Positions 28,175 to 37,202 of a DNA stretch of 64,000 nucleotides are shown here, piece by piece. The notes below the pieces were generated by a model. The model saw only the letters and a program-made list of their open reading frames with translations, did not search any database and had not been told where the DNA came from. A program made the translations under genes and the position numbers. How positions within the stretch are numbered: the stretch's first letter is position 1; every line of letters starts with the position of its first letter. Source of the stretch: Tsukamurella asaccharolytica (GTDB taxonomy: Bacteria; Actinomycetota; Actinomycetes; Mycobacteriales; Mycobacteriaceae); assembly GCF_007858435.1 (NCBI RefSeq), contig NZ_VIGW01000014.1, positions 1-64,000 of the forward strand, in the 5' to 3' direction.

Positions 28175-29164
28175 ATGCGGACTCTTCTCGGCAAGCTCTC
28201 CATCGACGGCTTCATCCTCGCGATCTTCGCCGCCGTGGGCGTCGCGGCGCTGTTCCCCGCGGAGGGCCGCGCGGTGCCTGTGGTCGACGGTGCCGTCACC
28301 GTCGCCATTGCGATCCTGTTCTTCCTGTACGGAGCGCGGATCCAGCCGAAGGAGGCCCTGGCCGGCCTCAAGCACTGGCGCCTGCACGCGGTGATCCTGG
28401 GCTTCACCTTCGTGGTCTTCCCGATCATCGGGGTGCTGCTGCGGTTCGCGCCGGAGGTGCTGCTGCGGCCCGAGCTGTACGCGGGAGTGCTCTTCCTGAC
28501 GCTGCTGCCGTCCACGGTGCAGTCGTCGATCGCCTTCACCTCGATCGCGGGCGGCAACGTACCCGGTGCGATCGTCAGCGCCTCGCTGTCCAACCTCCTC
28601 GGCGTCTTCATCACGCCGCTGCTGGTGCTGGCGCTCATGGCGACCACCGGCGAGGTGCAGTTCCACAGCAGCTCGATCGTGGACCTGTGCCTGCAGCTGC
28701 TCCTGCCCTTCCTCCTCGGCCAGTTGCTGCGACCGTGGGTGGGGGAGTTCGTCGCGAAGCACGCCGCGGCGCTGAAGTACGTGGACCGCGGTTCGATCGT
28801 GCTCGTGGTCTACGCGGCCTTCTCCGCCGGCATGCGCGAGCACATCTGGAGCCAGGTCTCCTGGGTGGGTGTGGTGCAGCTGATCGTGCTGTCCGTCGCG
28901 CTCGTGGCGGTGATGCTGGTACTCACTCGGACGACGGCGGAAAAGCTCGGCTTCGACCGCGCGGACATGATCGCCGTGCAGTTCTGCGGGACCAAGAAGT
29001 CCATGGCCACGGGGCTACCGATGGCGGCCGTCCTGTTCGCCGGGCAGCCCGTCGGACTGCTCGTGCTGCCGCTGATGATCTTCCACCAGATCCAGCTGAT
29101 GATGTGCGCCTGGCTCGCCGCGAAGTACGGGCGCGAGCTCGAATCCGAGCCCGTATCGACGTAG
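28175..29164 (+). CDS. YfeH/bile acid:sodium symporter family protein
   Basis: A 329-residue membrane protein with about ten spans. Typical motifs are LFFLYGARI near residue 49, PSTVQSSIAFTSIAGGN near residue 111 and FCGTKKSMATGLPMA near residue 270, the last two being the crossing-helix ion-binding regions of the fold. Substrate is unknown; related proteins move organic acids or sterol-like anions with Na+. It starts 4 bp after the SdpI-like gene, which makes a two-gene operon. Confidence 0.92.
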   Translation: MRTLLGKLSIDGFILAIFAAVGVAALFPAEGRAVPVVDGAVTVAIAILFFLYGARIQPKEALAGLKHWRLHAVILGFTFVVFPIIGVLLRFAPEVLLRPELYAGVLFLTLLPSTVQSSIAFTSIAGGNVPGAIVSASLSNLLGVFITPLLVLALMATTGEVQFHSSSIVDLCLQLLLPFLLGQLLRPWVGEFVAKHAAALKYVDRGSIVLVVYAAFSAGMREHIWSQVSWVGVVQLIVLSVALVAVMLVLTRTTAEKLGFDRADMIAVQFCGTKKSMATGLPMAAVLFAGQPVGLLVLPLMIFHQIQLMMCAWLAAKYGRELESEPVST

Positions 29165-29213
29165 GGCCGCGTCCACCCCCGTCAGAGAATCGCCGCTCGG
29201 GTCTACCGGGCCC

Positions 29214-29603
29214 TCAATCGCGGGAAGGCTCCGATTCCCGGCGGCGGCGAGCACCGGTGGCGGTTCGCCACAGCACGAATATCGCGACCGGGACGACGAG
29301 GAGGTCTACCACCGGATCCATCGCGTCGATCGGATTGCTGTAGTACATGAACGCCTGGTAGTCGCCGAGGAGTTGCCCGATCAGCGGGACGATCGCCGCG
29401 CCGAGATACGCCCACCGCTCACCGAGGATCACCGCGAGGGCGAGTATCGGGTAGACGACCGCGAGACCGGCGCTGGCGGCCGCGGCCGCGGGGGGCAGTG
29501 AGCCTATACGGGCGACGTGCACCAGCGCCGACAACGTGAGGAGAGCCCCGACGAGGTGTCTGGCCCGGGGAGGCCCGCTGAGCACACTGGCGACGGTGGT
29601 CAT
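29214..29603 (-). CDS. Small integral membrane protein, unknown function
   Basis: A 129-residue protein with three or four hydrophobic helices (about 18-34, 45-60, 65-82 and 100-115) and a short basic C-terminus. No family is recognised. The base composition and codon use are slightly less GC-biased than neighbours. It stands alone between convergent and divergent genes. The 108 bp between it and yqgE hold nothing clear. Confidence 0.65.
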   Translation of the reverse strand: MTTVASVLSGPPRARHLVGALLTLSALVHVARIGSLPPAAAAASAGLAVVYPILALAVILGERWAYLGAAIVPLIGQLLGDYQAFMYYSNPIDAMDPVVDLLVVPVAIFVLWRTATGARRRRESEPSRD

Positions 29604-29711
29604 CTCGCAGCTCCGTAGTCCGTCTTGCGCCTCCTACGTTACGACAGCACACGTCCACCCATGATCGATGTGTGATCCAGATCACACTGACGCACGGGTC
29701 GGCCGCGAAGG

Positions 29712-30341
29712 TCAGTTGAGGGAGACGTCCACCGGGTGGGTGGCGAGCAACGCGGTCGGGAGTCCCTGACGGCGCAGAACCCTGCCCCACAGGTCCACGC
29801 GCGCGGGCACGAGCACGTCGGTGTGCAGCGAACCGCAAGTGATCCAGTCTTTGCGCTCCAGCTCGTCGTCGAGCTGACCCATGCCCCAGCCGCTGTACCC
29901 GGCGAAGACGCGGACGCCGTCGAGCAGCTCGTCCATCATGTCCACATCCGAGTCCAGGTCCACCAGGACCACGCGGTCGGTCACCGGCTGCAGGCCGCGG
30001 ATGCCGCTCGCGTCCATACCTGCCTTGACCACGCCCAGGCACAGCGCCGCGGACTGGTTCACGGGTCCACCGACGAAGACGGCCTTCGGCTTGGCCGCCA
30101 GATCGTGCCACCGGGGGAGCACCCCGTGCACCGCGGACTCGCTGGGGCGGTTGAGCACCACGCCGAGACTGCCCGACTCGTTGTGCTCGATGAGGTAGAC
30201 GACGGTCCGCGCGAAGGTCGGCTCGATCAGCTCGGGGGCGGCCACCAGGAGGGTTCCGGAAGACACCTCGGAGCCTCCGCCCGCGGGCTCGCCGGAGGAC
30301 GCGCCGTCCTGCGTCGGCTCATTCGAACGATCGGGACCCAC
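29712..30341 (-). CDS. YqgE/AlgH family protein
   Basis: A 209-residue cytosolic protein of the UPF0301 family (Rv0038 in M. tuberculosis, 202 residues). Conserved signatures are GTLLVAAPEL, EPTFARTVVYLIEHN, GSLGVVLNRPS and FAGYSGWGMGQL. Function is not established. The GTG at 30341 gives a length close to the mycobacterial protein; a longer reading from 30422 adds residues of no family character. It is divergent from the MFS gene exactly as Rv0038/Rv0037c are neighbours in M. tuberculosis. Confidence 0.93.
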   Translation of the reverse strand: MGPDRSNEPTQDGASSGEPAGGGSEVSSGTLLVAAPELIEPTFARTVVYLIEHNESGSLGVVLNRPSESAVHGVLPRWHDLAAKPKAVFVGGPVNQSAALCLGVVKAGMDASGIRGLQPVTDRVVLVDLDSDVDMMDELLDGVRVFAGYSGWGMGQLDDELERKDWITCGSLHTDVLVPARVDLWGRVLRRQGLPTALLATHPVDVSLN

Positions 30342-30402
30342 CCGCCCATCATCGCACGCGCACCACCGTCGGGGTCCGCCGACGCGGAAGCCTTCGCGCC
30401 GA

Positions 30403-30408
30403 TACGCT
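30403..30408 (+). promoter_or_regulatory. -10 box of a leaderless promoter
   Basis: TACGCT, seven bases before the GTG of the MFS gene. Confidence 0.4.
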
Positions 30409-30415
30409 CTAGCGC

Positions 30416-31744
30416 GTGACAACCAGCCGGCGGGATGCCCCTATAGCCGCCGCGAAACCCGGGTGGCGAACCTTCCGCGACCTGCCCGACCTGCTGCGTC
30501 TGCTCGGCGTCCGACTCCTGAGCCAGTACGCGGAAGGTCTGTTCCAGGCGGGGCTCGGCACAGCCATCGTGTTCAACCCCGAGCGCAACGCCACGCCCGC
30601 CGCCATCGCCACCGGCCTCGCGGTACTGCTGGTTCCCTACTCGGTGATCGGGCCCTTCGCCGGCGCCCTGCTCGACCGCTGGGACCGGCGCCGCGTCTTC
30701 ATCGTCGCCAACCTCGTCCGCGCGGTCCTCATCGCCGCGTGCGCTGCCGTGCTCGCGTCGGGGGCGGGGGAGACGGCGATCTTCATCGTCGCGCTGGCCG
30801 TCGGGGGCGCGGGCCGCTTCGTGGCCTCTGGACTCTCGGCCGCGCTGCCGCACGTCGTCGACCGGCCGCACCTCGTCGCGGTCAATTCGCTCACGACGAC
30901 TCTAGGCGCGGGAGCGACCGCCCTGGGCGCCAGCACGGCCGTCGGGCTGCGGGCGCTCTTCGGCTCCGACGACGTGGGCGGCGCCGGCGTGCTCGCGGGC
31001 GCCGTGCTCGTCGCGATCCTCGGTGCGTTGCTCGCCACCCGGTTCCGCGCGGGGGTGCTCGGCCCCGATCATGACGTCTCGGGCAAGCACGAGAAGCCCG
31101 AGACCGCTCTCAGCGACGTGGCCACCGGCCTCGCGCACGGCGCGCTCGCCGCGTGGCGCGCACCGTCGGTCACGGCGGCCCTGACCGGTATGGGGGCACA
31201 CCGCATCGTCTTCGGGTTCAACACCCTGATGCTGCTCCTGCTCACGCGGCACCACTTCACGGACGGGACGCTGGGCCTCGCGGGCTTCGGTGCGATCGCC
31301 GGCGCGGTGGCGGCGGGCATGTTCGTCGCCGCCGTGCTCACGCCCCTCGCGGTGGCCCGCTGGGGCCGCCGCAACACCGTGGTGGGCGCGCTGGTCGCGG
31401 CCTGCCTCACGCAGCTCACCGTGCTCACCCTGAATTTCCCGGTGCTGGTGGCCGCCGCGGCGCTACTCGGCCTCGCCGGGCAGGTCGTCAAGCTCTCGGG
31501 CGACGCCGCGATGCAACTGGACGTACCCGACGAACGCCGCGGGCAGGTCTTCGCCTTCCAGGACGCCCTGTTCAACGTGACCTTCGTGGGCGCGGTCGCG
31601 TTCGCCGCCGCAGTGGTCCCGTTCGACGGGGTCTGCCGGCCCCTCGCCGGCCTCGGCGTGCTCCTCTACGCCGTCGCGGTGGGCCTCGTCGTCCTCCTGT
31701 ACCGCCGCACGGGAACCCCGGAGGCCGCCGGCGCGTCCAATTGA
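30416..31744 (+). CDS. MFS transporter (Rv0037c-like)
   Basis: A 442-residue protein with 12 membrane spans; after span 2 it has GALLDRWDRRRVFI, the MFS loop motif, near residue 82. It corresponds by position (next to yqgE) and size to Rv0037c of M. tuberculosis, an uncharacterised exporter-like protein. Substrate unknown. GTG start supported by the leaderless -10 box. The DxDxDG protein gene starts one base after its stop, so the two are cotranscribed. Confidence 0.9.
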   Translation: MTTSRRDAPIAAAKPGWRTFRDLPDLLRLLGVRLLSQYAEGLFQAGLGTAIVFNPERNATPAAIATGLAVLLVPYSVIGPFAGALLDRWDRRRVFIVANLVRAVLIAACAAVLASGAGETAIFIVALAVGGAGRFVASGLSAALPHVVDRPHLVAVNSLTTTLGAGATALGASTAVGLRALFGSDDVGGAGVLAGAVLVAILGALLATRFRAGVLGPDHDVSGKHEKPETALSDVATGLAHGALAAWRAPSVTAALTGMGAHRIVFGFNTLMLLLLTRHHFTDGTLGLAGFGAIAGAVAAGMFVAAVLTPLAVARWGRRNTVVGALVAACLTQLTVLTLNFPVLVAAAALLGLAGQVVKLSGDAAMQLDVPDERRGQVFAFQDALFNVTFVGAVAFAAAVVPFDGVCRPLAGLGVLLYAVAVGLVVLLYRRTGTPEAAGASN

Positions 31745-31745
31745 T

Positions 31746-32264
31746 ATGGGGGACGAACTGCTCGAGTACTGGTTCGGCGACGGGGCGGGCCACGTCACTC
31801 GCTGGACCTCGCCCGCGGTGCACGGGGCCGTGCTGCTCGATTTCGACGGGGACGGCCGGCTCGACGACGCGATGCTCGACCTGGACGGGGACGGCCGCGC
31901 GGACGTGGCAGCGCTCGATCTCGATGACGACGGAGCCCGCGAGGCCGCCTTCCGCGACGACGGCTCCGGCCGCTGGGCGCAGCCCACGACGGCCCCCGCC
32001 GCGGGATCGGGGTCGACGGAGCCGGGCAGCGCGGGCACCCCGGCGCGCGCGGCACCGTCGGCCTGCCCGATCCCGGGGGTCACGGGCGCGCGGGGCCCCG
32101 AGCCCGAGAAGTCCGTGCAGGTCACGCCGGTCCCCGTGGAGCCCGGTCAGCCGGCCCGGCAGGCCGTCGCGGACGCGGACGCCGACGGTGCGCCCGACGT
32201 CCTGGTCTTCGACTCCGACGGAGACGGGGCCGCGGACGGCGCGACCAATCTGCGCGCGCGGTGA
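31746..32264 (+). CDS. DxDxDG-repeat protein, unknown function
   Basis: A 172-residue protein with no signal peptide or membrane span. Five acidic loops of the EF-hand/dockerin type are visible: DFDGDG, DLDGDG, DLDDDG, DADADG and DSDGDG, grouped as three at residues 35-65 and two near the C-terminus, separated by a Pro/Ala/Gly linker. Such loops bind Ca2+ in known families. A Trp/Tyr-containing N-terminus (LLEYWFGDGAGHVTRW) precedes them. It ends 13 bp from the convergent pcnA. A cytosolic Ca2+-binding function is a reasonable guess; nothing indicates the partner. Confidence 0.75.
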   Translation: MGDELLEYWFGDGAGHVTRWTSPAVHGAVLLDFDGDGRLDDAMLDLDGDGRADVAALDLDDDGAREAAFRDDGSGRWAQPTTAPAAGSGSTEPGSAGTPARAAPSACPIPGVTGARGPEPEKSVQVTPVPVEPGQPARQAVADADADGAPDVLVFDSDGDGAADGATNLRAR

Positions 32265-32277
32265 CCGGGACGCCCAC

Positions 32278-33747
32278 TCAGCTCTGCCGCGCGGCCCACC
32301 ATCTCGTCAGCTCCGCCTCGGCCTCGTCGCGGTCGAGGGGGCCGCGGTCCAGCCGCAGCTCCTTAAGGAACTTCCACGCCGCGCCGACCTCGGGGCCGGG
32401 CTCCAGCCCCAGCAGCTCCATGATCGCGTTCCCGTCGAGATCGGGCCGGACGCGGGCGAGGTCCTCCTTGGCGGCGATGGCGTCGATGCGCCGCTCGAGC
32501 CCGTCGTAGGTGGCCTGCAGCCGCGCGGCGCGCCGCTTGTTGCGGGTCGTGCAATCCGCGCGGACCAGCTTGTGCAGCCGGGGGAGCAGGGGTCCGGCGT
32601 CGGTGACGTAGCGGCGCACCGCGGAATCGGTCCACTGCCCGTCGCCGTAGCCGTGGAAGCGCAGGTGCAGGAACACCAGCTTCGCGACGTCCTCGATCAC
32701 GGCCTTCGGGTAGGCGAGCTCCCGCATGCGCTTGCGCACCATCTTCGCGCCCACCACCTCGTGGTGATGGAAGGAGACGCCGCCGTTCGGCTCGTGCCGG
32801 CGGGTGGCGGGCTTGCCGATGTCGTGCAGCAGCGCCGCCCAGCGCAGCACCAGGTCGGGGTCGGATTCCTCCAGGTCGATGGCCTGCTGCAGCACCGTCA
32901 TCGAGTGCCAGAACACGTCCTTGTGCTGGTGGTGCTCGTCGATCGCGAGCTTCATGCCGGGGATCTCCGGGATCACACGCTCGGCGAGCCCGGTGTCCAC
33001 GAGCAGCACGATCCCGTCGACGGGATGCGCGCCCAGGATCAGCTTGTCCAGCTCCGCCCGGACCCGCTCGGCCGTGATCCGGTCGATCTCCGGCGCCATG
33101 TCCGTCATCGCGGCTGATACGCGCGGAGCCACCGTGAAGCCGAGCTGGGAGACGAACCGGGCCGCGCGGAGCATCCGCAGCGGATCGTCGGTGAAGGACT
33201 CCTCCGGCGTCGCGGGCGTGTCGATCTCGCCGGCGAGCAGCGCGTCGAGCCCGTTCAGGGGGTCCTGGAAGTCCTCGGCGCCCTCGCGACCGATGCGCAC
33301 GGCCATCGCGTTGATGGTGAAATCGCGCCGCACCAGGTCGTCGCGCAGGTTGTCGCCGAACTGCACGACGGGATTGCGGGTGACGCGGTCGTACGCCTCG
33401 GCGCGATAGGTGGTGACCTCGATCTGCTGGTCGGCGAACGCGGCGCTCACCGTGCCGAACTCGATGCCGGTGTCCCACATCGCGTCGGCCCAGCCGCGCA
33501 GGAGGGCCTGCACCTCCTCGGGGCGGGCGTCGGTGGTGAAGTCCAGATCGCTCGTCAGCCGGCCGAGCAGCGCGTCGCGGACGGAGCCGCCCACGAGGTA
33601 CAGCTCGTGGCCCGCATCGGCGAACCGGGCGCCCAGCGGGGCCAAGACGTCGGACAATCCGCGCAGCGAGATCTGCGCCGCCGCCAACAGGCGGGTCCGG
33701 CGTTCGGCGCGCGGGTCCGCCGGGCCGGCGGGGGGGCTTTCGGTCAC
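32278..33747 (-). CDS. pcnA: CCA tRNA nucleotidyltransferase
   Basis: A 489-residue class II nucleotidyltransferase that adds or repairs the 3' CCA of tRNAs. The nucleotidyltransferase head has LVGGSVRDALLG and the metal-binding DLDFTTDA (about residues 52-77), then RRDFTINAMA. An HD domain follows (LLHDIGKPATR near residue 306), as in actinobacterial enzymes. The GTG at 33747 is chosen since a TAGACT box lies eight bases upstream, fitting a near-leaderless transcript; a reading from 34389 would run through the divergent NUDIX gene. Called pcnA (Rv3907c) by convention although it is not a poly(A) polymerase for certain. Confidence 0.95.
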   Translation of the reverse strand: MTESPPAGPADPRAERRTRLLAAAQISLRGLSDVLAPLGARFADAGHELYLVGGSVRDALLGRLTSDLDFTTDARPEEVQALLRGWADAMWDTGIEFGTVSAAFADQQIEVTTYRAEAYDRVTRNPVVQFGDNLRDDLVRRDFTINAMAVRIGREGAEDFQDPLNGLDALLAGEIDTPATPEESFTDDPLRMLRAARFVSQLGFTVAPRVSAAMTDMAPEIDRITAERVRAELDKLILGAHPVDGIVLLVDTGLAERVIPEIPGMKLAIDEHHQHKDVFWHSMTVLQQAIDLEESDPDLVLRWAALLHDIGKPATRRHEPNGGVSFHHHEVVGAKMVRKRMRELAYPKAVIEDVAKLVFLHLRFHGYGDGQWTDSAVRRYVTDAGPLLPRLHKLVRADCTTRNKRRAARLQATYDGLERRIDAIAAKEDLARVRPDLDGNAIMELLGLEPGPEVGAAWKFLKELRLDRGPLDRDEAEAELTRWWAARQS

Positions 33748-33810
33748 GACCGACCAGTCTACTGCCGGAGGGAAAACACGACGGTGGCGTATAGGAGCGC
33801 AACCGGCCAG

Positions 33811-33816
33811 TAGCAT
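33811..33816 (+). promoter_or_regulatory. -10 box of a leaderless promoter for the NUDIX gene
   Basis: TAGCAT, six bases before the GTG at 33823. On the other strand TAGACT (33756-33761) serves pcnA in the same 75-bp gap. Confidence 0.5.
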
Positions 33817-33822
33817 CGGGGG

Positions 33823-34731
33823 GTGACCTCCGCCGAATCCGCCGACTCCTCGGGCCGCCCGCAGCGCCCGGGTCCCGTCGGCGACTCCGCTGGCGGGACG
33901 CCCTCCCGGCCGCGGCGACGCCGCCGGCGCGGGGGCCGCGGACGCGGGCGCGGCCAGCTGTCGGCCGTCACCGAGCAGCAGACGGCACCGGAGACCGACG
34001 GCGCACCGTCGGAGCCCGCCCCGGCCGCGAAGCCCGCACGCAAACAGGGCACCCCCACCTCGAAGGCGAAGCGCCCGGCCCCCGGCCGCGCCCGCCCCGA
34101 TCCGCGCATCCGAACGGTCCGTGAGACCTCCGCCGGCGGGCTCGTCGTCGCGGGCCTCGACGGTGACGACGAGTTGCGGGCCGCGCTCATCGGGCGGATC
34201 GACCGCCGCGGCCGCACCCTGTGGTCCCTGCCGAAGGGGCACATCGAGGAGGGCGAGACCGCCGAGCTGACCGCGATCCGCGAGGTCGCGGAGGAGACGG
34301 GCCTCACCGGCTCCGTGCTCGCGCCGATCGGCAAGATCGATTACTGGTTCGCCGTCGAGGGGCGCCGTGTGCACAAGACGGTGCACCATTTCCTGCTCTC
34401 CTGGCAGAGCGGCGACCTGTCGACCGAGGATTACGAGGTCTCCGAGGTGGCGTGGGTGCCGCTGGCCGAGCTCGCAACCCGCCTCACCTACTCCGACGAG
34501 CGCAAACTCGTCGCCGCCGCGCGCACCGTCATCGACGACCTCTCGTCCGACCCGGACGAACTGGCCGCCCGGGTGGCGGCCGCCCCGCGCAGCGAGCCCT
34601 CGGCGTACGAGCGCGCCGCGGCCGAGCGCAACGCCGTGCGCAACGATCCGCCCAAGCCCCGGCGGCGCCGGGGCGGACGGCGTGCGCGCGGGCGGCGCGC
34701 CGGTGGGAGCGGCGGGGGCGGTCAGACGTGA
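33823..34731 (+). CDS. mutT4: NUDIX hydrolase (MutT4-like)
   Basis: A 302-residue protein with a central NUDIX domain (about residues 97-240). The Nudix box is complete, from [10 protein letters not shown] to REVAEETGL (about 139-161), with the catalytic glutamates. Both ends are extended: residues 28-45 are an Arg/Gly-rich basic tract and the C-terminus is again Arg/Gly-rich, which may bind nucleic acid. By position (divergent from pcnA) it matches Rv3908 (mutT4). The substrate is not proven for this protein. Its TGA overlaps the GTG of the next gene, so translation is coupled. Confidence 0.9.
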   Translation: MTSAESADSSGRPQRPGPVGDSAGGTPSRPRRRRRRGGRGRGRGQLSAVTEQQTAPETDGAPSEPAPAAKPARKQGTPTSKAKRPAPGRARPDPRIRTVRETSAGGLVVAGLDGDDELRAALIGRIDRRGRTLWSLPKGHIEEGETAELTAIREVAEETGLTGSVLAPIGKIDYWFAVEGRRVHKTVHHFLLSWQSGDLSTEDYEVSEVAWVPLAELATRLTYSDERKLVAAARTVIDDLSSDPDELAARVAAAPRSEPSAYERAAAERNAVRNDPPKPRRRRGGRRARGRRAGGSGGGGQT

Positions 34732-37202
34732 CCCGGTCGGCTCGCCTGCTGTGCGTGCTGACGCTCCTGATCGCGATCACCGGCCTGCCCGCTCCCAGCG
34801 GGGCGGGACTCCCGGACGCGCAGTTCGTGCGGATCAACGTCGACGAGGTCACCTCGCGGATCACCGACACCTCACCGAACGAAGTCGTCCTGCGCGGCAC
34901 CGTCGAGAACTTCGGCGACCGCGACGTGAGCGACCTCGACCTACGGATCCAGCGGGCCCCCGCGGTGTCGACGTCCGCACAGCTGCGCTCCGACCTCGTC
35001 GCCGACAACAACGTCTACGACACCCTGGGCCGGTTCGAGCCCGTCTCGACGGTGCTCAAGCCGGGGCAGCGGACGTCCTTCCGCGTCGCCATCCCCGTGC
35101 GGCCCACGCCGACGACGCGCGGCGCCACCCTCGGCATCGACCGGCCCGGCGTGTACCCGCTGCTGCTCAACCTCAACGGCAAGCCCGCGTACGGCGGCGC
35201 CGCGCGGCTCGACGACTCCCGCACCCTCGTGCCGGTGTTCGGCCTGCCCGGCGGGGGCGCCGACACCGCGGGGGCCGTCAATAGGCCGGTCACGACCTCG
35301 CCCGCGCAGGTCACCCTGCTGTGGCCGCTGGCCGACAACCCGAAGCTCGCCGGCGGCGTCCCCGGCAGCGGCGGCGACACCCCGGTTCGGCTGGTCGACG
35401 ATGCGCTCGCCGGATCTCTGGCCGAGGGCGGCCGCCTCGACGGCCTGTTGTCGGCGTACGAGGAGGCCACGCGCGGCCCCGATCCGCGGCGCACCGCGCT
35501 GCGCACCGCGGCCTGCCTCGCCGTCGATCCCGACCTCCTGGTCACCGTCCAGGCGATGACCGCGCCGTACCGCGTGGCCCGCAACCCCGCCGATCCGCGC
35601 GGCCCCACCTCCGCCGGCACCGGCAGCGACGCAGCGAGCGCATGGCTGGACAAGCTCAAGCGGGTCGCCGCCGACTCGTGCGTCGTCGCGCTGCCCTTCG
35701 GCCAGGTCGACCTCGAGGCGCTCGGCCGCTCCGCCGAGCCCTCGCTCCAGCGCGCAGCGCTCGACACTCCGTCCGATGTCATCGACTCGATCCTCGGCGT
35801 GCAGTCGGTGCGGGGCATCGCGATCCCGGCCTCGGGGATGCTCCTGTCCGACGGTGCGCGGCAACTCCGAGCCTCCGACGTCTCGGCCACCGTCGTCGCG
35901 GCCACCGCGGTCCGCGCCCCCGACCGGGGCGCCGGCACCCCGTCGGGCATCGTCCCGGTGGGCCAGGGCATCGGCGCGGCCGTGTTCGACCCGAGCATCT
36001 CCGCGGCGCTCGCCGCGATGGGCGGCGTCCCGGACGGGGCGGAGCGCGGCGTCGCGCCCGGCCCCACGGGCACCGTGCCCACGGCGTCGACCTTCACGAT
36101 CTCCGAGGAGTCCGCGGTGATGCGGCGGCAGGCGGCCGTCGGCGCGGTGACCGCCGCGGCGCTCGACCCGACCCAGCGCTATACGCCGGACGGCGGGTGG
36201 GCGGCGAGCACCGCCGACGACCCCGTCGCGCAGGTGACCGGGCGCTCGACGCTGATCGTGCCGCCCCAGGTCTGGGCCGCGGGACCCGAGGACGCCCGCG
36301 CCGTGCTCGACGCCGTCTCGACCCAGTTCAGCGCGGGCATCGCCGACCCGCGCACGTTCCGCGACGTGGCCGCTTCGGCCCAGTCGACGGGGCGCGACCC
36401 CGCGCGCAACGCCGCGCCGTGGGCGCTGCGGCAGCCGTCCGGGACCGCGGCCTCGCGGGTCCCCGACCACATCGTCACGGCGGCCGCGGCGCATGTGCGC
36501 CAGGTCGACCAGCTCGGGGCGTCCCTGCTCCCGCTGCCGAAGACGCCACTGACGCCCCGGATGTACACCTCGCCGCTGCGGGAGGACGCGGTGCGCGCGC
36601 TGCGCTGGGCACCCTCCCGGCAGGCGGTCGACGGGGACGCCTCGATCCGGCTCACGGCCACGCGGGCGTCGCTCGGAGCTCAGCTCGAATCGGTGCGCTT
36701 CGTCAACCCCGGCGGCGCGTACACGCTGGCCTCGGACAAGTCGCCGCTGCTCATCGTCGCGCGCAACGACCTACCGCTCCCGATCCGCACGGTGATCGAC
36801 TGGTCCGCGCCGCAGGGCGTGACGATCGACGCCTCCGAGGTCCAGGAGCTGCCGGCCCGCGGCACCCGGCAGATCGAGCTGCCGACGACCGTCGACTACT
36901 CGCGCCAGATCTCGGTGCAGCTCACGCTCCGGTCGAGCAGCAATATCGCGCTGGGCGATCCGATCTCCGTTTCCGTGCATTCCAATGCGTACGGCAAATC
37001 ACTGTTCTGGATCACGTGCGGCGCCGGAATCCTGCTGGTCCTGCTCGCGGGGCGGCGATTGTGGCGCCGGTTCCGCGGCCGGCCGGACCCCGCGGACGCG
37101 GACCGTCCCCCCGCGGACGAGCGCGAGAAGCGGATCGCGAACAGTTACGCTGCACATCGACCTACCGCACCGCACGAGAATCCGGACCCGAAGGACACAT
37201 GA
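34728..37202 (+). CDS. DUF6049 family membrane-anchored secreted protein (Rv3909-like)
   Basis: An 824-residue protein. A signal peptide spans residues 1-26 ([20 protein letters not shown]), a large extracytoplasmic region follows, and a single C-terminal membrane span (about 762-780, [16 protein letters not shown]) is followed by a basic cytosolic tail. Beta-sandwich-like segments lie at about 40-125 and near the C-terminus. Rv3909 is essential in M. tuberculosis and conserved beside murJ, so a role in peptidoglycan or envelope assembly is likely, but no biochemical activity is known. Four-base overlaps (GTGA, ATGA) tie it to the genes on both sides. Confidence 0.9.
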   Translation: MTRSARLLCVLTLLIAITGLPAPSGAGLPDAQFVRINVDEVTSRITDTSPNEVVLRGTVENFGDRDVSDLDLRIQRAPAVSTSAQLRSDLVADNNVYDTLGRFEPVSTVLKPGQRTSFRVAIPVRPTPTTRGATLGIDRPGVYPLLLNLNGKPAYGGAARLDDSRTLVPVFGLPGGGADTAGAVNRPVTTSPAQVTLLWPLADNPKLAGGVPGSGGDTPVRLVDDALAGSLAEGGRLDGLLSAYEEATRGPDPRRTALRTAACLAVDPDLLVTVQAMTAPYRVARNPADPRGPTSAGTGSDAASAWLDKLKRVAADSCVVALPFGQVDLEALGRSAEPSLQRAALDTPSDVIDSILGVQSVRGIAIPASGMLLSDGARQLRASDVSATVVAATAVRAPDRGAGTPSGIVPVGQGIGAAVFDPSISAALAAMGGVPDGAERGVAPGPTGTVPTASTFTISEESAVMRRQAAVGAVTAAALDPTQRYTPDGGWAASTADDPVAQVTGRSTLIVPPQVWAAGPEDARAVLDAVSTQFSAGIADPRTFRDVAASAQSTGRDPARNAAPWALRQPSGTAASRVPDHIVTAAAAHVRQVDQLGASLLPLPKTPLTPRMYTSPLREDAVRALRWAPSRQAVDGDASIRLTATRASLGAQLESVRFVNPGGAYTLASDKSPLLIVARNDLPLPIRTVIDWSAPQGVTIDASEVQELPARGTRQIELPTTVDYSRQISVQLTLRSSSNIALGDPISVSVHSNAYGKSLFWITCGAGILLVLLAGRRLWRRFRGRPDPADADRPPADEREKRIANSYAAHRPTAPHENPDPKDT

